Origin: Larix sibirica
Taxonomy: Eukaryota; Streptophyta; Pinopsida; Pinales; Pinaceae
Assembly (NCBI GenBank): GCA_004151065.3
Contig: NWUY0300107268.1
Span: 2,375-19,050, forward strand
Direction: 5' to 3'
Length of the DNA stretch: 16,676 nt
Part shown: piece after piece, positions 1-9,717 of the stretch
Layout: the number at the start of each line of letters is the position of its first letter
How positions within the stretch are numbered: the stretch's first letter is position 1
Notes under the pieces: model-generated
Told to the model about the DNA's origin: nothing
Databases searched by the model: none
What the model saw: the letters and a program-made list of their open reading frames with translations, nothing else
Made by a program: the position numbers and the translations under genes

Positions 1-102
1 GGGGCCTTGGCCTTGAGCTCCACGCTAGGGAAACATACATCGCATGTATACAATATTTACATTGAACCAATAAACCCTAAGGGTCAAAATAGGGGTATTA
101 CA
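1..102. mobile_element. Possible LTR edge, cut by the window start
   Basis: On the minus strand the stretch begins at 102 with TGTAATACCCCTATTTTGAC, which resembles the TGTAAYACCCC start common in plant Ty3/gypsy LTRs. Read on the plus strand it ends in TATTACA, the CA end expected of an LTR. There is no polypurine tract at 103-120 on the minus strand, so if this is an LTR then 103 onward would be flanking DNA and the element would lie to the left. The partner LTR and target duplication are outside the window, so this rests on one short terminus and is weak. Confidence 0.25.
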
Positions 103-2360
103 AAGCAGAAGTGTACAACAATGAATGAGGACACATGGACATTTGTAAAAAGAGAAGAGGGCGGATGCATGCCAAAAATGGAGGGGAGAGAGATAGAGGG
201 TGCATGTATGCTTTAGTTTAGTTCCAGTTTAGATGTGCTTCATATATAGCAGTTCGGTTATATTTTGAGTTTTGCTTTGGTTAGTAGGTGCATGCATAGT
301 TAGGCTCCTTTGCATTTGGGAAGGTTCTAAGAATAGATGGGGTGCAAATCCCTAGAAGAGAGATGCATGCATGCATACTTCGCACTCTCCTAGGAATAGA
401 TCTTTCATGCAAGATACGGGTGCTAATCCCAAGGCCACGAATAGATCTAGGGTTTATGTTTATTTTAGTTAAGGCACTGTTGTGCATGTGTTCAGATATA
501 TTGCACATTCTCTTCTTCCTAGTCCATAAGGAGAAGGCTGGGGTATAGGCTATATTCATTCAGTTTTCATAGTAGAAGTAGTGGGTGAATGGTAGAGTTT
601 GAAGCTTTCCATGTATTTCTTGTTTTCAAAAGTAATAAACTATGATGTGGTTGAGTTTCAAATCTGTGCACTTGCGGATGCTTTCTTCAGCTTGATGTGT
701 TTCAGTTCCTAGTAAAAAATAAATTGCAGTTTTGATACAGGTTTCAGTTTTTCGTTTTCCTAAGAAGGTAGGTTAGAAATCAGACTAGGACTGTTGCTGA
801 AGAATTTCAAAAATAAATAGGGACTCTTCCAGTTGTACCCAGACCAAGTCGGCGCTCTCTGATGACACCCTTATTCTGCTCTATGGTCAGCAAGCAATTT
901 TCATCATCATCCAAATGAACACAAAGGCCAATAGTTGCAATTCATTGTCAGACTTCATTTCCAGTCAGGTATTGACCTAGTTGCTCATCAAATACTTTTG
1001 TTGGGCCTCAGCTCATTTCTAGGGACGGGATTTGGAATTGGATTCGGATCTTGGTTTTCCACATTGTCAGATTGTTTTGTTTCATGTTATCTTCATTCTC
1101 ATTATCCGATCCTTTCATTGTACCTTTCCTCATGAGTTTTCATGAGTTTGCCAGATCTGATTACTCAGGCCCTCGGACTAGTTGTACCCCTTATATAAAA
1201 TTTAGCCAAAAAATTGCCTAGCCACTAGCAGGAGAGTTCAATTTTTTCTTCAAGATAACAAACTCACTGATTCAATTGCTCATAACTTCTGCTATGAACA
1301 ACAAGAACTAGGCTCCACAGGCTGTGGGTCTAAAAGACTTAACCCTGTGGATTTCCATACCTGAATCACTAGTGAGAGACTTTGAGTGGGCTTCCAGAGC
1401 CCAATCAAGGATTAAGTATATTTAACAACAATATTGGTGAAAAATGCAGTAACTTGACCTTGAACAGATTCAGAAATATAACAAAAATAAGCACCAAAAT
1501 TTACAGAAAACCAATCAGAGTGAACAGTCCACAATTGCATGATGAACACAAGAAGTAGCAGTAACCTTTAATCCAAAGATTTATCATTAAAGTTTTGATT
1601 TGATATGATACAATCTAATGCCTTTTTATAGTTTCATATCCAATAACTTGAGCCCAAGTCAAAACACTTGATCAAAAAGCTAAGCAGATCCGATTCTTGA
1701 CTTGAGGCATAATTTAAGGTCAATAGAAAGAATCTTATTCAATATTTAGTCCCAGAGACCTCTAAGGTTGTGTCTTTGGCTGAGATGAGTTGTTAAAATT
1801 TTCCTCTGATTCTCTCTCTCCTATCTTCTGATTTGAGTTCACATTTGCTTTTCCTTTCTCACCTTGACTGTTGGTTGTTCTTTGCTTGTAACCGTTGAGC
1901 CTTGATGTATTATGTCCATAGCTTGCACCGGTTATGGCTCTCTACTGTCATCTTGCTTATCTGAAATCTGATGATCATTATCATTTTTGGAGGTTCCCCC
2001 ACTCTTTGATTACCATCCCTTCATGAGGTGTAGTCTGCATTAATAATGCTTTCTAACTGTTCATATGTTCCTGCACTAGATTCAGAGATTCAAACTAGTT
2101 TTTTCTTGTGATTGTCCTTGCTTTTTTCTTACTCAACATTTTTGTATAACTTTTTATTTTGACTTGGATTGCTGTACCGAATGTTCCTTCCTTTGAGCTT
2201 CTTCCATAATCTATCATAGGATTGGGCAATCACTTTGAAGATGACCATATTTGTGGCATACTTAGCATTTAAACTTAAAGGGTATTTGTGGATGACCAAA
2301 TCTAGTTGTTGCTTCCACGCATATTCTTCGCATTGCAGGATTATTGATTTCAGTAAGGGT
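103..2360. other. Intergenic or unrecognised spacer, AT-rich
   Basis: I see no convincing gene here. The open frames, such as 281-559 minus and 935-1135 plus, are short, hydrophobic or Cys/Leu-rich, and show no motif I recognise. The left part (160-490) carries a cluster of TGCATG/CATGCA motifs and an imperfect repeat of a GAATAGAT-containing unit. The rest (about 600-2360) is T-rich on the plus strand, with ordinary short homopolymer runs. A transcribed but non-coding sequence, such as an intron or UTR of a gene outside the window, cannot be excluded. Confidence 0.5.
331..446. repeat. Imperfect short tandem repeat with GAATAGAT starts
   Basis: GAATAGAT occurs at 331-338, 394-401 and 439-446. 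The similar 17-mers GGGGTGCAAATCCCTAG (339-355) and CGGGTGCTAATCCCAAG (417-433) lie between them. This suggests two or three diverged copies of a unit of about 45-63 bp. Function unknown. Confidence 0.45.
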
Positions 2361-3440
2361 TTAGATAAAATTTAAATCCAAGTACAGAAACATGAATAAG
2401 TGATGAGATTTTTCCGTGGTTTCCTGTGAAGATTTTGAATATTTTCCTATTAGATTTGTTACACTTCGAACAAAAAAAGTATTCAAGAATTCTAAGGGTG
2501 AGCAAACTCTTACCCAAATTGGCACCTCAAAAGAATTTTTTAAGCTAGGGATCAAAACCCACACCCCATTGTCACATATAGAGCTCCACTGTGTTCAGGA
2601 AATATGGCCCTCCCTCAAAAATTCTCTGACCTCTTTGAATGAGAAGAATGAAGAATACTTTTGCACATAGATTAATAGGAATTTATAAGTCACCACCACC
2701 CACCAGCAAAGAAGTCTGAACACCAGAGGTCCAGAAAACGGCATATCAAAACTCTCTTGCTGAGGAAGTTTCCTCTCTTTAAATTTGTCAGTAATCTCCA
2801 CATGTAGTGAATCCTCTATTTTTCTCAGGCATCCTCCCACTGTTGTAGGAAGGAATTGTTCTTTCTTTAAGCCTTTGACTTTGTTTGTTTGCTTGGGCAA
2901 ATCCTCTCCTCATGGTTCACTGTGCATTGATCCACCCACAATTGCACCTCTGCCCAACAAAGCACCTCTAAAGAAGGGAGGGTTGGGTTCCCTTCCTCAC
3001 ATTCTCATCTGGACAAGAAATGCAGCAGGAGGTAAGGATAAAAAAGGGTTAATCCAAGAAGTAAATAACCAAAAGAAACACTGCAAATATCCCTCAGATC
3101 TCTCCTTTGCAAGTGCAAATCTGATCTTAGGCACAAAATGCTGAAAAAGGGATCTGCAGACATCAATGTCAAGGCAAGCAGAAAGAGAAGACACAAGCAA
3201 TCAACACCAAGGAGATTAAGAGAAAATTGGAAAATTTGCACAGCATGCAAGTCATAGAATGAGATTACCCATTTCTTCTTACAGTATACCGGGGTCACGG
3301 GTGGTCCCACTAGGGTTAACACCACTCAGTGCTGTTCGATTCCATTGTTCTTCCTACCATCAAACTTGAAGTTTCAGCCAGAAATCAATCAGCTGAGAGA
3401 AAATTCCTGTACATTCTTTGGCGTTAACCTTCCTCTGAAT
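2361..3440. other. Unrecognised spacer with overlapping short ORFs
   Basis: Overlapping open frames occur on both strands: 2416-2670 plus, 2595-2900 minus, 2785-3144 plus and 3005-3325 minus. The longest, at 2785-3144, has 119 codons with a Cys/Pro-rich start and a Lys-rich middle. None shows a domain, signal peptide or repeat that I recognise, and open frames on opposite strands overlap without one clearly dominating. I treat the stretch as non-coding or as a decayed element. A remnant of a gene or a spliced exon remains possible. Confidence 0.4.
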
Positions 3441-3488
3441 TCAAATTGACCAAGAACCAGGATCCAAGTTCAGCACGAAGTAATTCTC

Positions 3489-3517
3489 CATCATTTTTTT
3501 TAATTTAAAAAATGATG
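3489..3517. repeat. Inverted repeat, 11-bp stem, 7-nt loop
   Basis: CATCATTTTTT at 3489-3499 is the exact reverse complement of AAAAAATGATG at 3507-3517, with TTAATTT between them. It lies about 380 bp beyond the stop codon of the minus-strand PPR gene. It could be a structured 3' UTR or termination region of that gene, or simply an AT-rich chance palindrome. Confidence 0.6.
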
Positions 3518-3898
3518 CATGTAAAACATGTGGCTTTGTATCATTTCCAGTTAGTTTGGAATACAGCCAAAGCACTGCAATGCTTAATCTTCGCGAGGCA
3601 CACCTCATGTTGCAAATAATCAAACACAATCCCACTAGGTATCCTGTAATGTTATAAGATATGGTTGACAATTTCCGGCCTATAAAAGCTTTCCAAAATA
3701 TGATTCACTTAATTTAGGCCAATGCATATGACCACTTGCATTACCAATTTTTATGCCCTGGATTCCAGAACCCTCTCTTATTAGAGGAGAATATTGTAAA
3801 ATGAACTTATGAAGGCAAAAGCAACACTCATACCCAGGCTGCACTCTCAATGCAAAAGCGTTAAGAAGCTGTAGCCGTATAGTTTGTTTTGTTCAGCA

Positions 3899-6076
3899 TC
3901 ACCAGTAATCCCCACAAGAACACAATCCATCTCTAAAATGATGGAAACGATTTGCATCTCTCATAATTATTTCTCGCTTTACTATGTTGGAGATGAATTT
4001 AGTGGCATTGTGGCAGTCACCACATACACGAAGGTTTTTTGTGATCTTGATAGGAGTTCCAGGGCTTGTATTAATAAGCCCGAAAACAATGGCCAGTTTC
4101 TCACTGTGACTAGAGAGCATATGTTTCTTCATCTCCTCCTCGACATCGTGCAGTGCAAAGTTCGTGTCAGGCACATACCCTGCAACCTCCATCTGCTTGG
4201 CCAAAGTTTCCCATGTTGCATAAATTTCATTTGATTGAGGATGTGATCTGTCTCCCACAACAAATTTGTGAACCGTCTTATTTAACTCAATAGAGCTGCA
4301 TCCCGGTGTCTTTTTCAGCCGTCTGTCCTTGATCATTGCTCTCATCTTTACTACTCCATCCCACCTGCCCGCTGCAGCATACATGTTTGATAATAGCACA
4401 AAACGTCCAGAGTTCATAGGATCTAAATCAAAAAGGCGTTCTGCTACACGTTCTCCTAGCTCAATATTGCCATGGATTCTACAGGCACCAAGTAAAGCTC
4501 CCCATACACCAATAGAAGGTTCCAATGGCATCTTTTCAATAAAATCTTGTGCTTCGTCCAGATGTCCTGCACGACCAAGAAGATCAACCATGCAGGTATA
4601 GTGCTCTGCCCTAGGAGTAATGCAATAATCTCGAATCATGCTATTAAAATATTGCCAACCCTGATTTACAAGGCCAGAATGACTGCACGCAGACAACAAA
4701 CTCACAAAAGTTATATGGTCTGGCTTTACACCTGTCTGCTGCATCTCATAAAACAGCTTAATAGCATCCTTGCCTCGGCCATGTATACCATAACCATCAA
4801 TCATTACACTCCATGGGATCACATTTCTTTCAGACATATTGTCAAACACTTGGTGAGCAATTTCTAGACTTCCACATTTAGCATACATATCTATGAGAGC
4901 AGTAGCCACAAAAGAATCTACCTTCAATTCACTTCTAATAATCCGACCATGGATTGCTCTACCTTGTTGCAGAGCCGCTAAATGAGCGCATGCCCTGAGT
5001 ACACTTGACATGGTGATCAAGTCAGGCATAAATCCTTCCAACAGCATCTCACTGAAGAACGTCAAAGCCTCATGGGTATAATCTCCACTCTGGGCATAAC
5101 CTGTAATCATGGCACTCCACAAGACCAAATCTCTTTTAGGCATTTTGTCAAACAATTGGCGTGCAATCTCCATACTCTTGCGTTTTGCATACATGTCAAC
5201 AAGCGCAGTTCCCACAACCATATCCAGCTCAAATCCACCATCAATTATGTCCTGTTGGATCTGTTTCGCTTGTTGGATACCCTCCGCTAAATCAGCACAG
5301 GCTGGAAGAACACTGAGGAAGGTATTCCTGTTGGGTTTCACGTTTTTCATTTTCATTTGGTAGAATACCTCCAAGGCCTCTTCGGCATGCCCATTGCCAA
5401 CATATGCGGCGATCATTGCATTCCATGAGATCACATTTCTTTCAGACATTTTCTCAAAAACTTGGCATGCATCCTGGATCTGCCCACACTTGGCATACAT
5501 GGATACTAGCGAATTTCCCACACAAACATCTGACTTGTACCCACTTCTCTCTATATCATCATAAATTTCCTTTCCCTTTTGTATAGCTAATAGAGAAGCA
5601 CAGGCTTTGAGTACAATGGGGAAAGTATACTTGTTGGGTTTAATAAGTGCTTTCCGCATTTGGTAATAAAGATTAAGGGATTCTTCGTAGAAACCGTGGG
5701 TAGCATATCCTTTAATCATCGCATTCCACAACATTACATCTCGTTTATTTGTTGTTTTGTCAAATAGTTGGTGTGCATTGTCCATTGAAATGCTGTGCTT
5801 GGCATACATATCTACAAGTTTGGTTTCCAATAAAAGGGAATGGTGTCGATAAAGTCCAGTAATGAAGATCTGGGCATGGACCTGCTTCACTGATTTGAGG
5901 TTGCTGCATTTTTGCAGAAGAAAAGCATATGTATCGGGTTTGGGTTGGACGGAAATACTATCTGCTCCTGCTGACTGGATCAATGCACACTGTTCTCCTT
6001 CTTCTCGTATGGATTTAACAGCAACAACTTCTCCATTCGGGAACCTCAGAACCCTATGTCGCGTTACTGCCTTCAT
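3899..6076 (-). CDS. PLS-class pentatricopeptide repeat protein with E/E+ and DYW domains (organellar RNA editing factor)
   Basis: Complete 725-residue, single-exon reading frame. By family knowledge, DYW-type PPR proteins bind one or a few organellar transcripts and deaminate a cytidine to uridine. The PLS repeats are visible in order: L about 49-80, S 81-113, P 114-148, L 149-183, S 184-214, P 215-249, L 250-285, S 286-316, P 317-352, L 353-387, S 388-418, P2 419-453, L2 454-489 and S2 490-521. E (522-556) and E+ (557-592) follow. The PG box reads GCSSIE (592-597, usually GCSWIE). The deaminase keeps HSE (657-659, catalytic Glu659), the zinc ligands of CGDC (685-688), the late CSC (719-721) and the terminal Asp-Tyr-Trp. 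The ATG at 6076 is the first in frame after a UAG two codons upstream. The N-terminus is basic, with its first acidic residue at 16, which fits a mitochondrial or plastid presequence. Target and organelle are unknown, and no neighbour suggests a role. Confidence 0.96.
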   Translation of the reverse strand: MKAVTRHRVLRFPNGEVVAVKSIREEGEQCALIQSAGADSISVQPKPDTYAFLLQKCSNLKSVKQVHAQIFITGLYRHHSLLLETKLVDMYAKHSISMDNAHQLFDKTTNKRDVMLWNAMIKGYATHGFYEESLNLYYQMRKALIKPNKYTFPIVLKACASLLAIQKGKEIYDDIERSGYKSDVCVGNSLVSMYAKCGQIQDACQVFEKMSERNVISWNAMIAAYVGNGHAEEALEVFYQMKMKNVKPNRNTFLSVLPACADLAEGIQQAKQIQQDIIDGGFELDMVVGTALVDMYAKRKSMEIARQLFDKMPKRDLVLWSAMITGYAQSGDYTHEALTFFSEMLLEGFMPDLITMSSVLRACAHLAALQQGRAIHGRIIRSELKVDSFVATALIDMYAKCGSLEIAHQVFDNMSERNVIPWSVMIDGYGIHGRGKDAIKLFYEMQQTGVKPDHITFVSLLSACSHSGLVNQGWQYFNSMIRDYCITPRAEHYTCMVDLLGRAGHLDEAQDFIEKMPLEPSIGVWGALLGACRIHGNIELGERVAERLFDLDPMNSGRFVLLSNMYAAAGRWDGVVKMRAMIKDRRLKKTPGCSSIELNKTVHKFVVGDRSHPQSNEIYATWETLAKQMEVAGYVPDTNFALHDVEEEMKKHMLSSHSEKLAIVFGLINTSPGTPIKITKNLRVCGDCHNATKFISNIVKREIIMRDANRFHHFRDGLCSCGDYW

Positions 6077-6079
6077 TTG

Positions 6080-6271
6080 CTAAAATTGTCCATGGATCAT
6101 TTCAAAATATATAAATAATAATTCCAAAATTCTATATAGTCGCATAGCCTTGACGTTCCACAACTGGAGCAACCATTGCAAACTAAGTGGTGTAAGTTTG
6201 TGATCTTGTAGAATCGTTCTCGGTGAAGATTGATAGCTAGCTTGGCTAGTGGTTTTCTTGTTGATAACCAT
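6080..6271 (-). other. In-frame upstream ORF in the PPR leader
   Basis: This 63-codon frame starts at ATG 6271, ends with UAG at 6082-6080, and is in the same frame as the PPR gene. Only one codon (CAA) separates its stop from the PPR start. Its first 22 residues have no acidic residue, are rich in Ser/Thr and contain Lys5, Lys6 and Arg18, so they look like an organelle-targeting peptide. The rest is Leu-rich and unremarkable. It may be an ordinary 5' leader ORF that limits translation, or an old N-terminus closed by a stop. Protein-level evidence would be needed to call it coding. Confidence 0.35.
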
Positions 6272-8879
6272 GGTGCTTGCTTATAATTATTTTGCCAGCC
6301 CCCCTTGAATGTGATTTAAATATATTATTGAAGTAAACTTGAAGAAGATTATGGCTTTAAAGCGGTCCTTATCGAATTAGGATTTGTGGATGGGAAAAGT
6401 CTAAAATTTTGACGATTTTGATTGTCCAGTGTGTATTTTATCGGAATTCCATGATTTTCTTTTAATAAATATGAATTTTGTGTTGTTCAAATCATGCTTC
6501 TGAATGCATAAACGGATTTAGCACCCTCAAATACCCCAAAGGCACTCAGATTATGCAAGTTTAAACATTGTTCTCTAAGATTTTGAAATTTGTATTGGAT
6601 TCCATCGAAATCATGCCGAAAAATGTTGTCGAGAAGGGTGAAATTGTCGAACGTTTAGGCTATGCATTTGTGGATGCTAGTCGTGCTAAGGTATGATGAA
6701 GCCATTAACAACCCATCAGGATTTCCATCACTTCTTGTTGAGAATGGCCCTAGGTGACCTTCCTCCACTAATAACATTCTTGCTAAGAGATGGCCCTAGG
6801 TGGCTTTTCCTACTTGACAGAAGGTAAGAGGAGATCTTAATATGGCTACCTTTCAACTCGAGGTTGAGTTTATTAGACTTAATAATTTGAGACCTTCGGT
6901 TATTTGAGGAGAAGGCAATGATGACCATGTTTTTAATGAAAGCACCAAGGAAGTTTTATCTAAAATCTACCATGAGGTAATGATATCCCTCTTACTGTCC
7001 TATAGACATTGGTTTGGATGAATACGCTATTGTTTGTGAAAATTTCAAAAGAAACGCACTACTTAGATCTTTAATCTATTGGATCCCACTTGATTCTATT
7101 CCTAGAATTAAGTCAAGGAGTCAAATGATCGTCTTTGTACAACACCTTGTGACCTAACAAATGTTTTTTTTTCAAAGAGGAAGCTCATTGTACTACCATT
7201 ATGTTATCATGGCCCTTGGATATGTCGTAATACCCTTTTGGTGTTATCTCCTGAGAGGAAAATTTCTCTAATGACCATAGTGCTTAGCTATGTTTCCCTA
7301 TTTGGATTGAATTCCCAAGGACCCATTTAATTTTGGTATTTTTTGGAGCATATATCATCACCCATTTAGAGCTTCATATGCCATGAGCCATCTAGTTTCT
7401 TCAACCCTAGAACATAGAGGTAGTTTTGTCTTAGGGTTAACCTAATTGGGGATTTGAAAGAGTTTGTGCACATCCAGATTGTGGGTAGAGTGTTACATCA
7501 ACTTATAGGGTACATAAATATTTTGAATACATGCTTCCAATGTTAAATCCCTAATCACATAATCAAGGACTATTCCTGTTGGTCAAGTTTTACTCCTTGT
7601 TGCCTCTAGACATTGTTTCTTCATAACCCCAATTTGCCTCATTTGATGCCAATAATGATGATGGGTTCAAGTTATACATAATTCTTCTCACGATGATAAG
7701 GTAACCCTTGCTTCAAAGGTGTAATCATCCAAACCTCGAGGGGTTCCAGGGATGACACCAAATAAGCATGTAGCCTTGACTGTACGAAATTAAGGATGTT
7801 CTTAGATTGTCATAGGCCACCTCCTCTTAGGTGATAGTGATGATGGGTATATTTTCCACCCATGTTACTAGATTCTCAGTCAAAATTAGAGGTCAAGTAT
7901 CACCTTAAGAACACTATGTGTTGTTGATTTGTTTTCCAATGGGTAGTTCAAAAAGTCAATTATGACTAGCAATGCCACATCTTGGATCATTTCCTTCGTT
8001 GACCATCAAGAAAAATAAGGAACAAATGATCGATCTCATAACATTCAAAACATATTAGACAAAAAAAATTAAGGAGAACCCTCACGGGGACTCCAATTTA
8101 TTAGGAAATCATAGAGATTGTTTATCAATGAATGGTTACAATTGCAATATTTTATGACCTCTAGGATTACACATCCACAAAGTTTTGCTCTACAATGTCT
8201 ATCACTCCTAGTAGCAAAGTTGAGATTTGTCCTTTCCACAAGGAACTTCTTCTACTATGAAAAATACAACAAATTTTTAAGATGGTTGTGATCCTTCAAT
8301 CAACTTCCACATTTAGATTGTTCAATCTCAAGTTCGTTCATATTTCTAACCCCTCTCAACATGCAGTCCTCTTGAATCCTTATGGGCCATTTCAAGGAGT
8401 CAAATAGATTGATTGGGTTGTATTTGCTACCTTTAGTTATCAAAATGGTCCAACCTACCTTTTGGTAACCAATGCCACTATTTATTCAACTCATGTTAGT
8501 CATCGAATACCACATAAAAATTCCTTCCTCATTGACAAGGATTTCATTAATCCTTCAACCCATGGATTCATCAAATATGAACACAAATATTATTTCTTGT
8601 CCATCAACATATGTGCACCAATTGATCCAATCAAGGCATTATCTAAGTCTACTTCATTGTTGATTTTCATTTAGTTGATTATTTAGCCAATCAAATAGGT
8701 TTAATCAACCTTCTCATGTGATACCACCTACAATCTTCTACATTTCTCTTTAGTCAATCCATTTCCATATCAAACCTCCCCTTATTGCCAAGTTATTTGG
8801 TCCCCAAAAGCTTGTCATCTCTAAAGTAGATGAGGAAATCTTCACCTCATCAACCATATACCTTTTAGATCTTGTGGGA
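6272..8879. other. Unrecognised AT-rich sequence, probably decayed repeats
   Basis: No frame in this stretch gives a protein I recognise. Short interrupted frames exist on both strands, for example 6728-6928 minus and 8462-8674 plus. The upper part (about 8100-8880) adjoins the end of the minus-strand Ty3/gypsy pol remnant and would be expected to hold its 3' non-coding region and LTR, but I could not find a clear LTR terminus or polypurine tract. At 6744 and 6790 there is a 46-bp-spaced direct repeat beginning ATGGCCCTAGGTG. The many stops and shifts fit old inactivated mobile-element DNA. Confidence 0.45.
6744..6835. repeat. Two-copy direct repeat, 46-bp period
   Basis: ATGGCCCTAGGTGACCTTCC at 6744 and ATGGCCCTAGGTGGCTTTTC at 6790 begin two related copies. 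The matches after the first 13 bases are imperfect. This is a small local duplication with no evident function. Confidence 0.5.
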
Positions 8880-9700
8880 ACTTATCATTTAGACCGATTC
8901 TCGGCAACTCTTGCCTACTCCTGTGAGTTTCACAAATATTTGTTGCAAAAAAACATCATGTTCTAACTTTGTCTTTACATTTTGCACCAAGGATTCAACT
9001 TCTACGAACATTGGCAAATTCCCCTCCCCCTCATCTTGCATGGTTCAAGGATTCTCGTATATGGGGATAACACAAGTCGAAAATCATTTTCCCCCACTTG
9101 TTGTATAATCTCCAAGGGACAATACTTAATGGATTTTAGCTTCTTACCTAGGCCTTGTATTGCTTATTGAGATGTAATTAAACCATATCTTCCACCTGGA
9201 ATTGAGAGATACTCTATGTTGATCATGCCTCTCCTTATACCTCTATTATGCTCTTTACAAATTGTCTTCCACTTTTTTATGTATACCTTGAATTATTTCA
9301 ATGAAACTTATGGATTTGTATTTCTTGTCATCTCACTCCATCGACTACCCTTCAATATTTGGTCAAATGAAATGTCAAAGGGTATTTGAGGAAAGAAATC
9401 CCAAACATGTCTCGAAAATGGTGATTAGTCAATAGAACTATGAATTGCACAGTTATAGCAATTGTGTATATAGGGTGATATTTCATCCCAAGTCTCAAGA
9501 TACCTTTTGTTAATCCCCCTCCATAACTAAACCACAATCTCATTTATCACTTATATATGTCCATTAGTTTGTGGATGAAAAGTTGTATTTCAACTTACTA
9601 CCCATCATACTTTGTAACGCTTTCCAAAATCAACTTAAAAGTTGATTGTCTTGTTTGAGACAATGGATTTCGGAAATCCAAAATGCACCCATATTTCCTT
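8880..9700 (-). mobile_element. Ty3/gypsy pol remnant: integrase core and C-terminal domain (broken)
   Basis: Reading the minus strand from 9700 down, several frames together give a Ty3/gypsy integrase tail. First comes HFGFPKSIVSN (family form HGFPKSIVSDRD), in which the core Asp is Asn here. Next is FWKALQSMMGSKLKYNFSS in another frame, then FHPQTNG (family HPQTDG). After TWDEI, RYKERHDQHRVSL matches the family segment KYKxRHDQHRV. Near 9060-9150 comes GLGKKLKSIKYCPLEIIQQ followed by VGENDFRLVLSPY, matching the C-terminal domain that precedes the end of pol. There are several stops and at least three frame changes, so it is inactive. Homology stops abruptly at a C10A9 tract (9699-9717 on the plus strand). 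Family assignment is firm; the clade is not. Confidence 0.82.
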
Positions 9701-9717
9701 TTTTTTTGGGGGGGGGG
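9699..9717. repeat. Homopolymer pair T9-G10
   Basis: Nine T followed by ten G. It lies at the point where recognisable integrase sequence on the minus strand stops. It may be a slippage tract or the scar of an insertion or deletion, and its exact length may also be a sequencing artefact. Confidence 0.7.

Noticed and set aside
2595-3325. Overlapping ORFs on both strands (2595-2900 minus, 2785-3144 plus, 3005-3325 minus) as a small gene
   Set aside because: No recognisable domain, and composition gives no reason to prefer either strand. Left as unrecognised sequence.
3884-6083. Several plus-strand open frames of 60-116 codons (for example 3884-4234, 4329-4601, 4547-4867, 5109-5363)
   Set aside because: They lie antisense to the PPR-DYW gene and arise from its repeated codon pattern. 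None has a domain of its own.
7400-7500. TGTAACACTC on the minus strand near 7484-7497 as a possible Ty3/gypsy LTR start below the pol remnant
   Set aside because: There is no polypurine tract next to it, and neither a matching LTR end nor a second copy was found. One short word is not enough.
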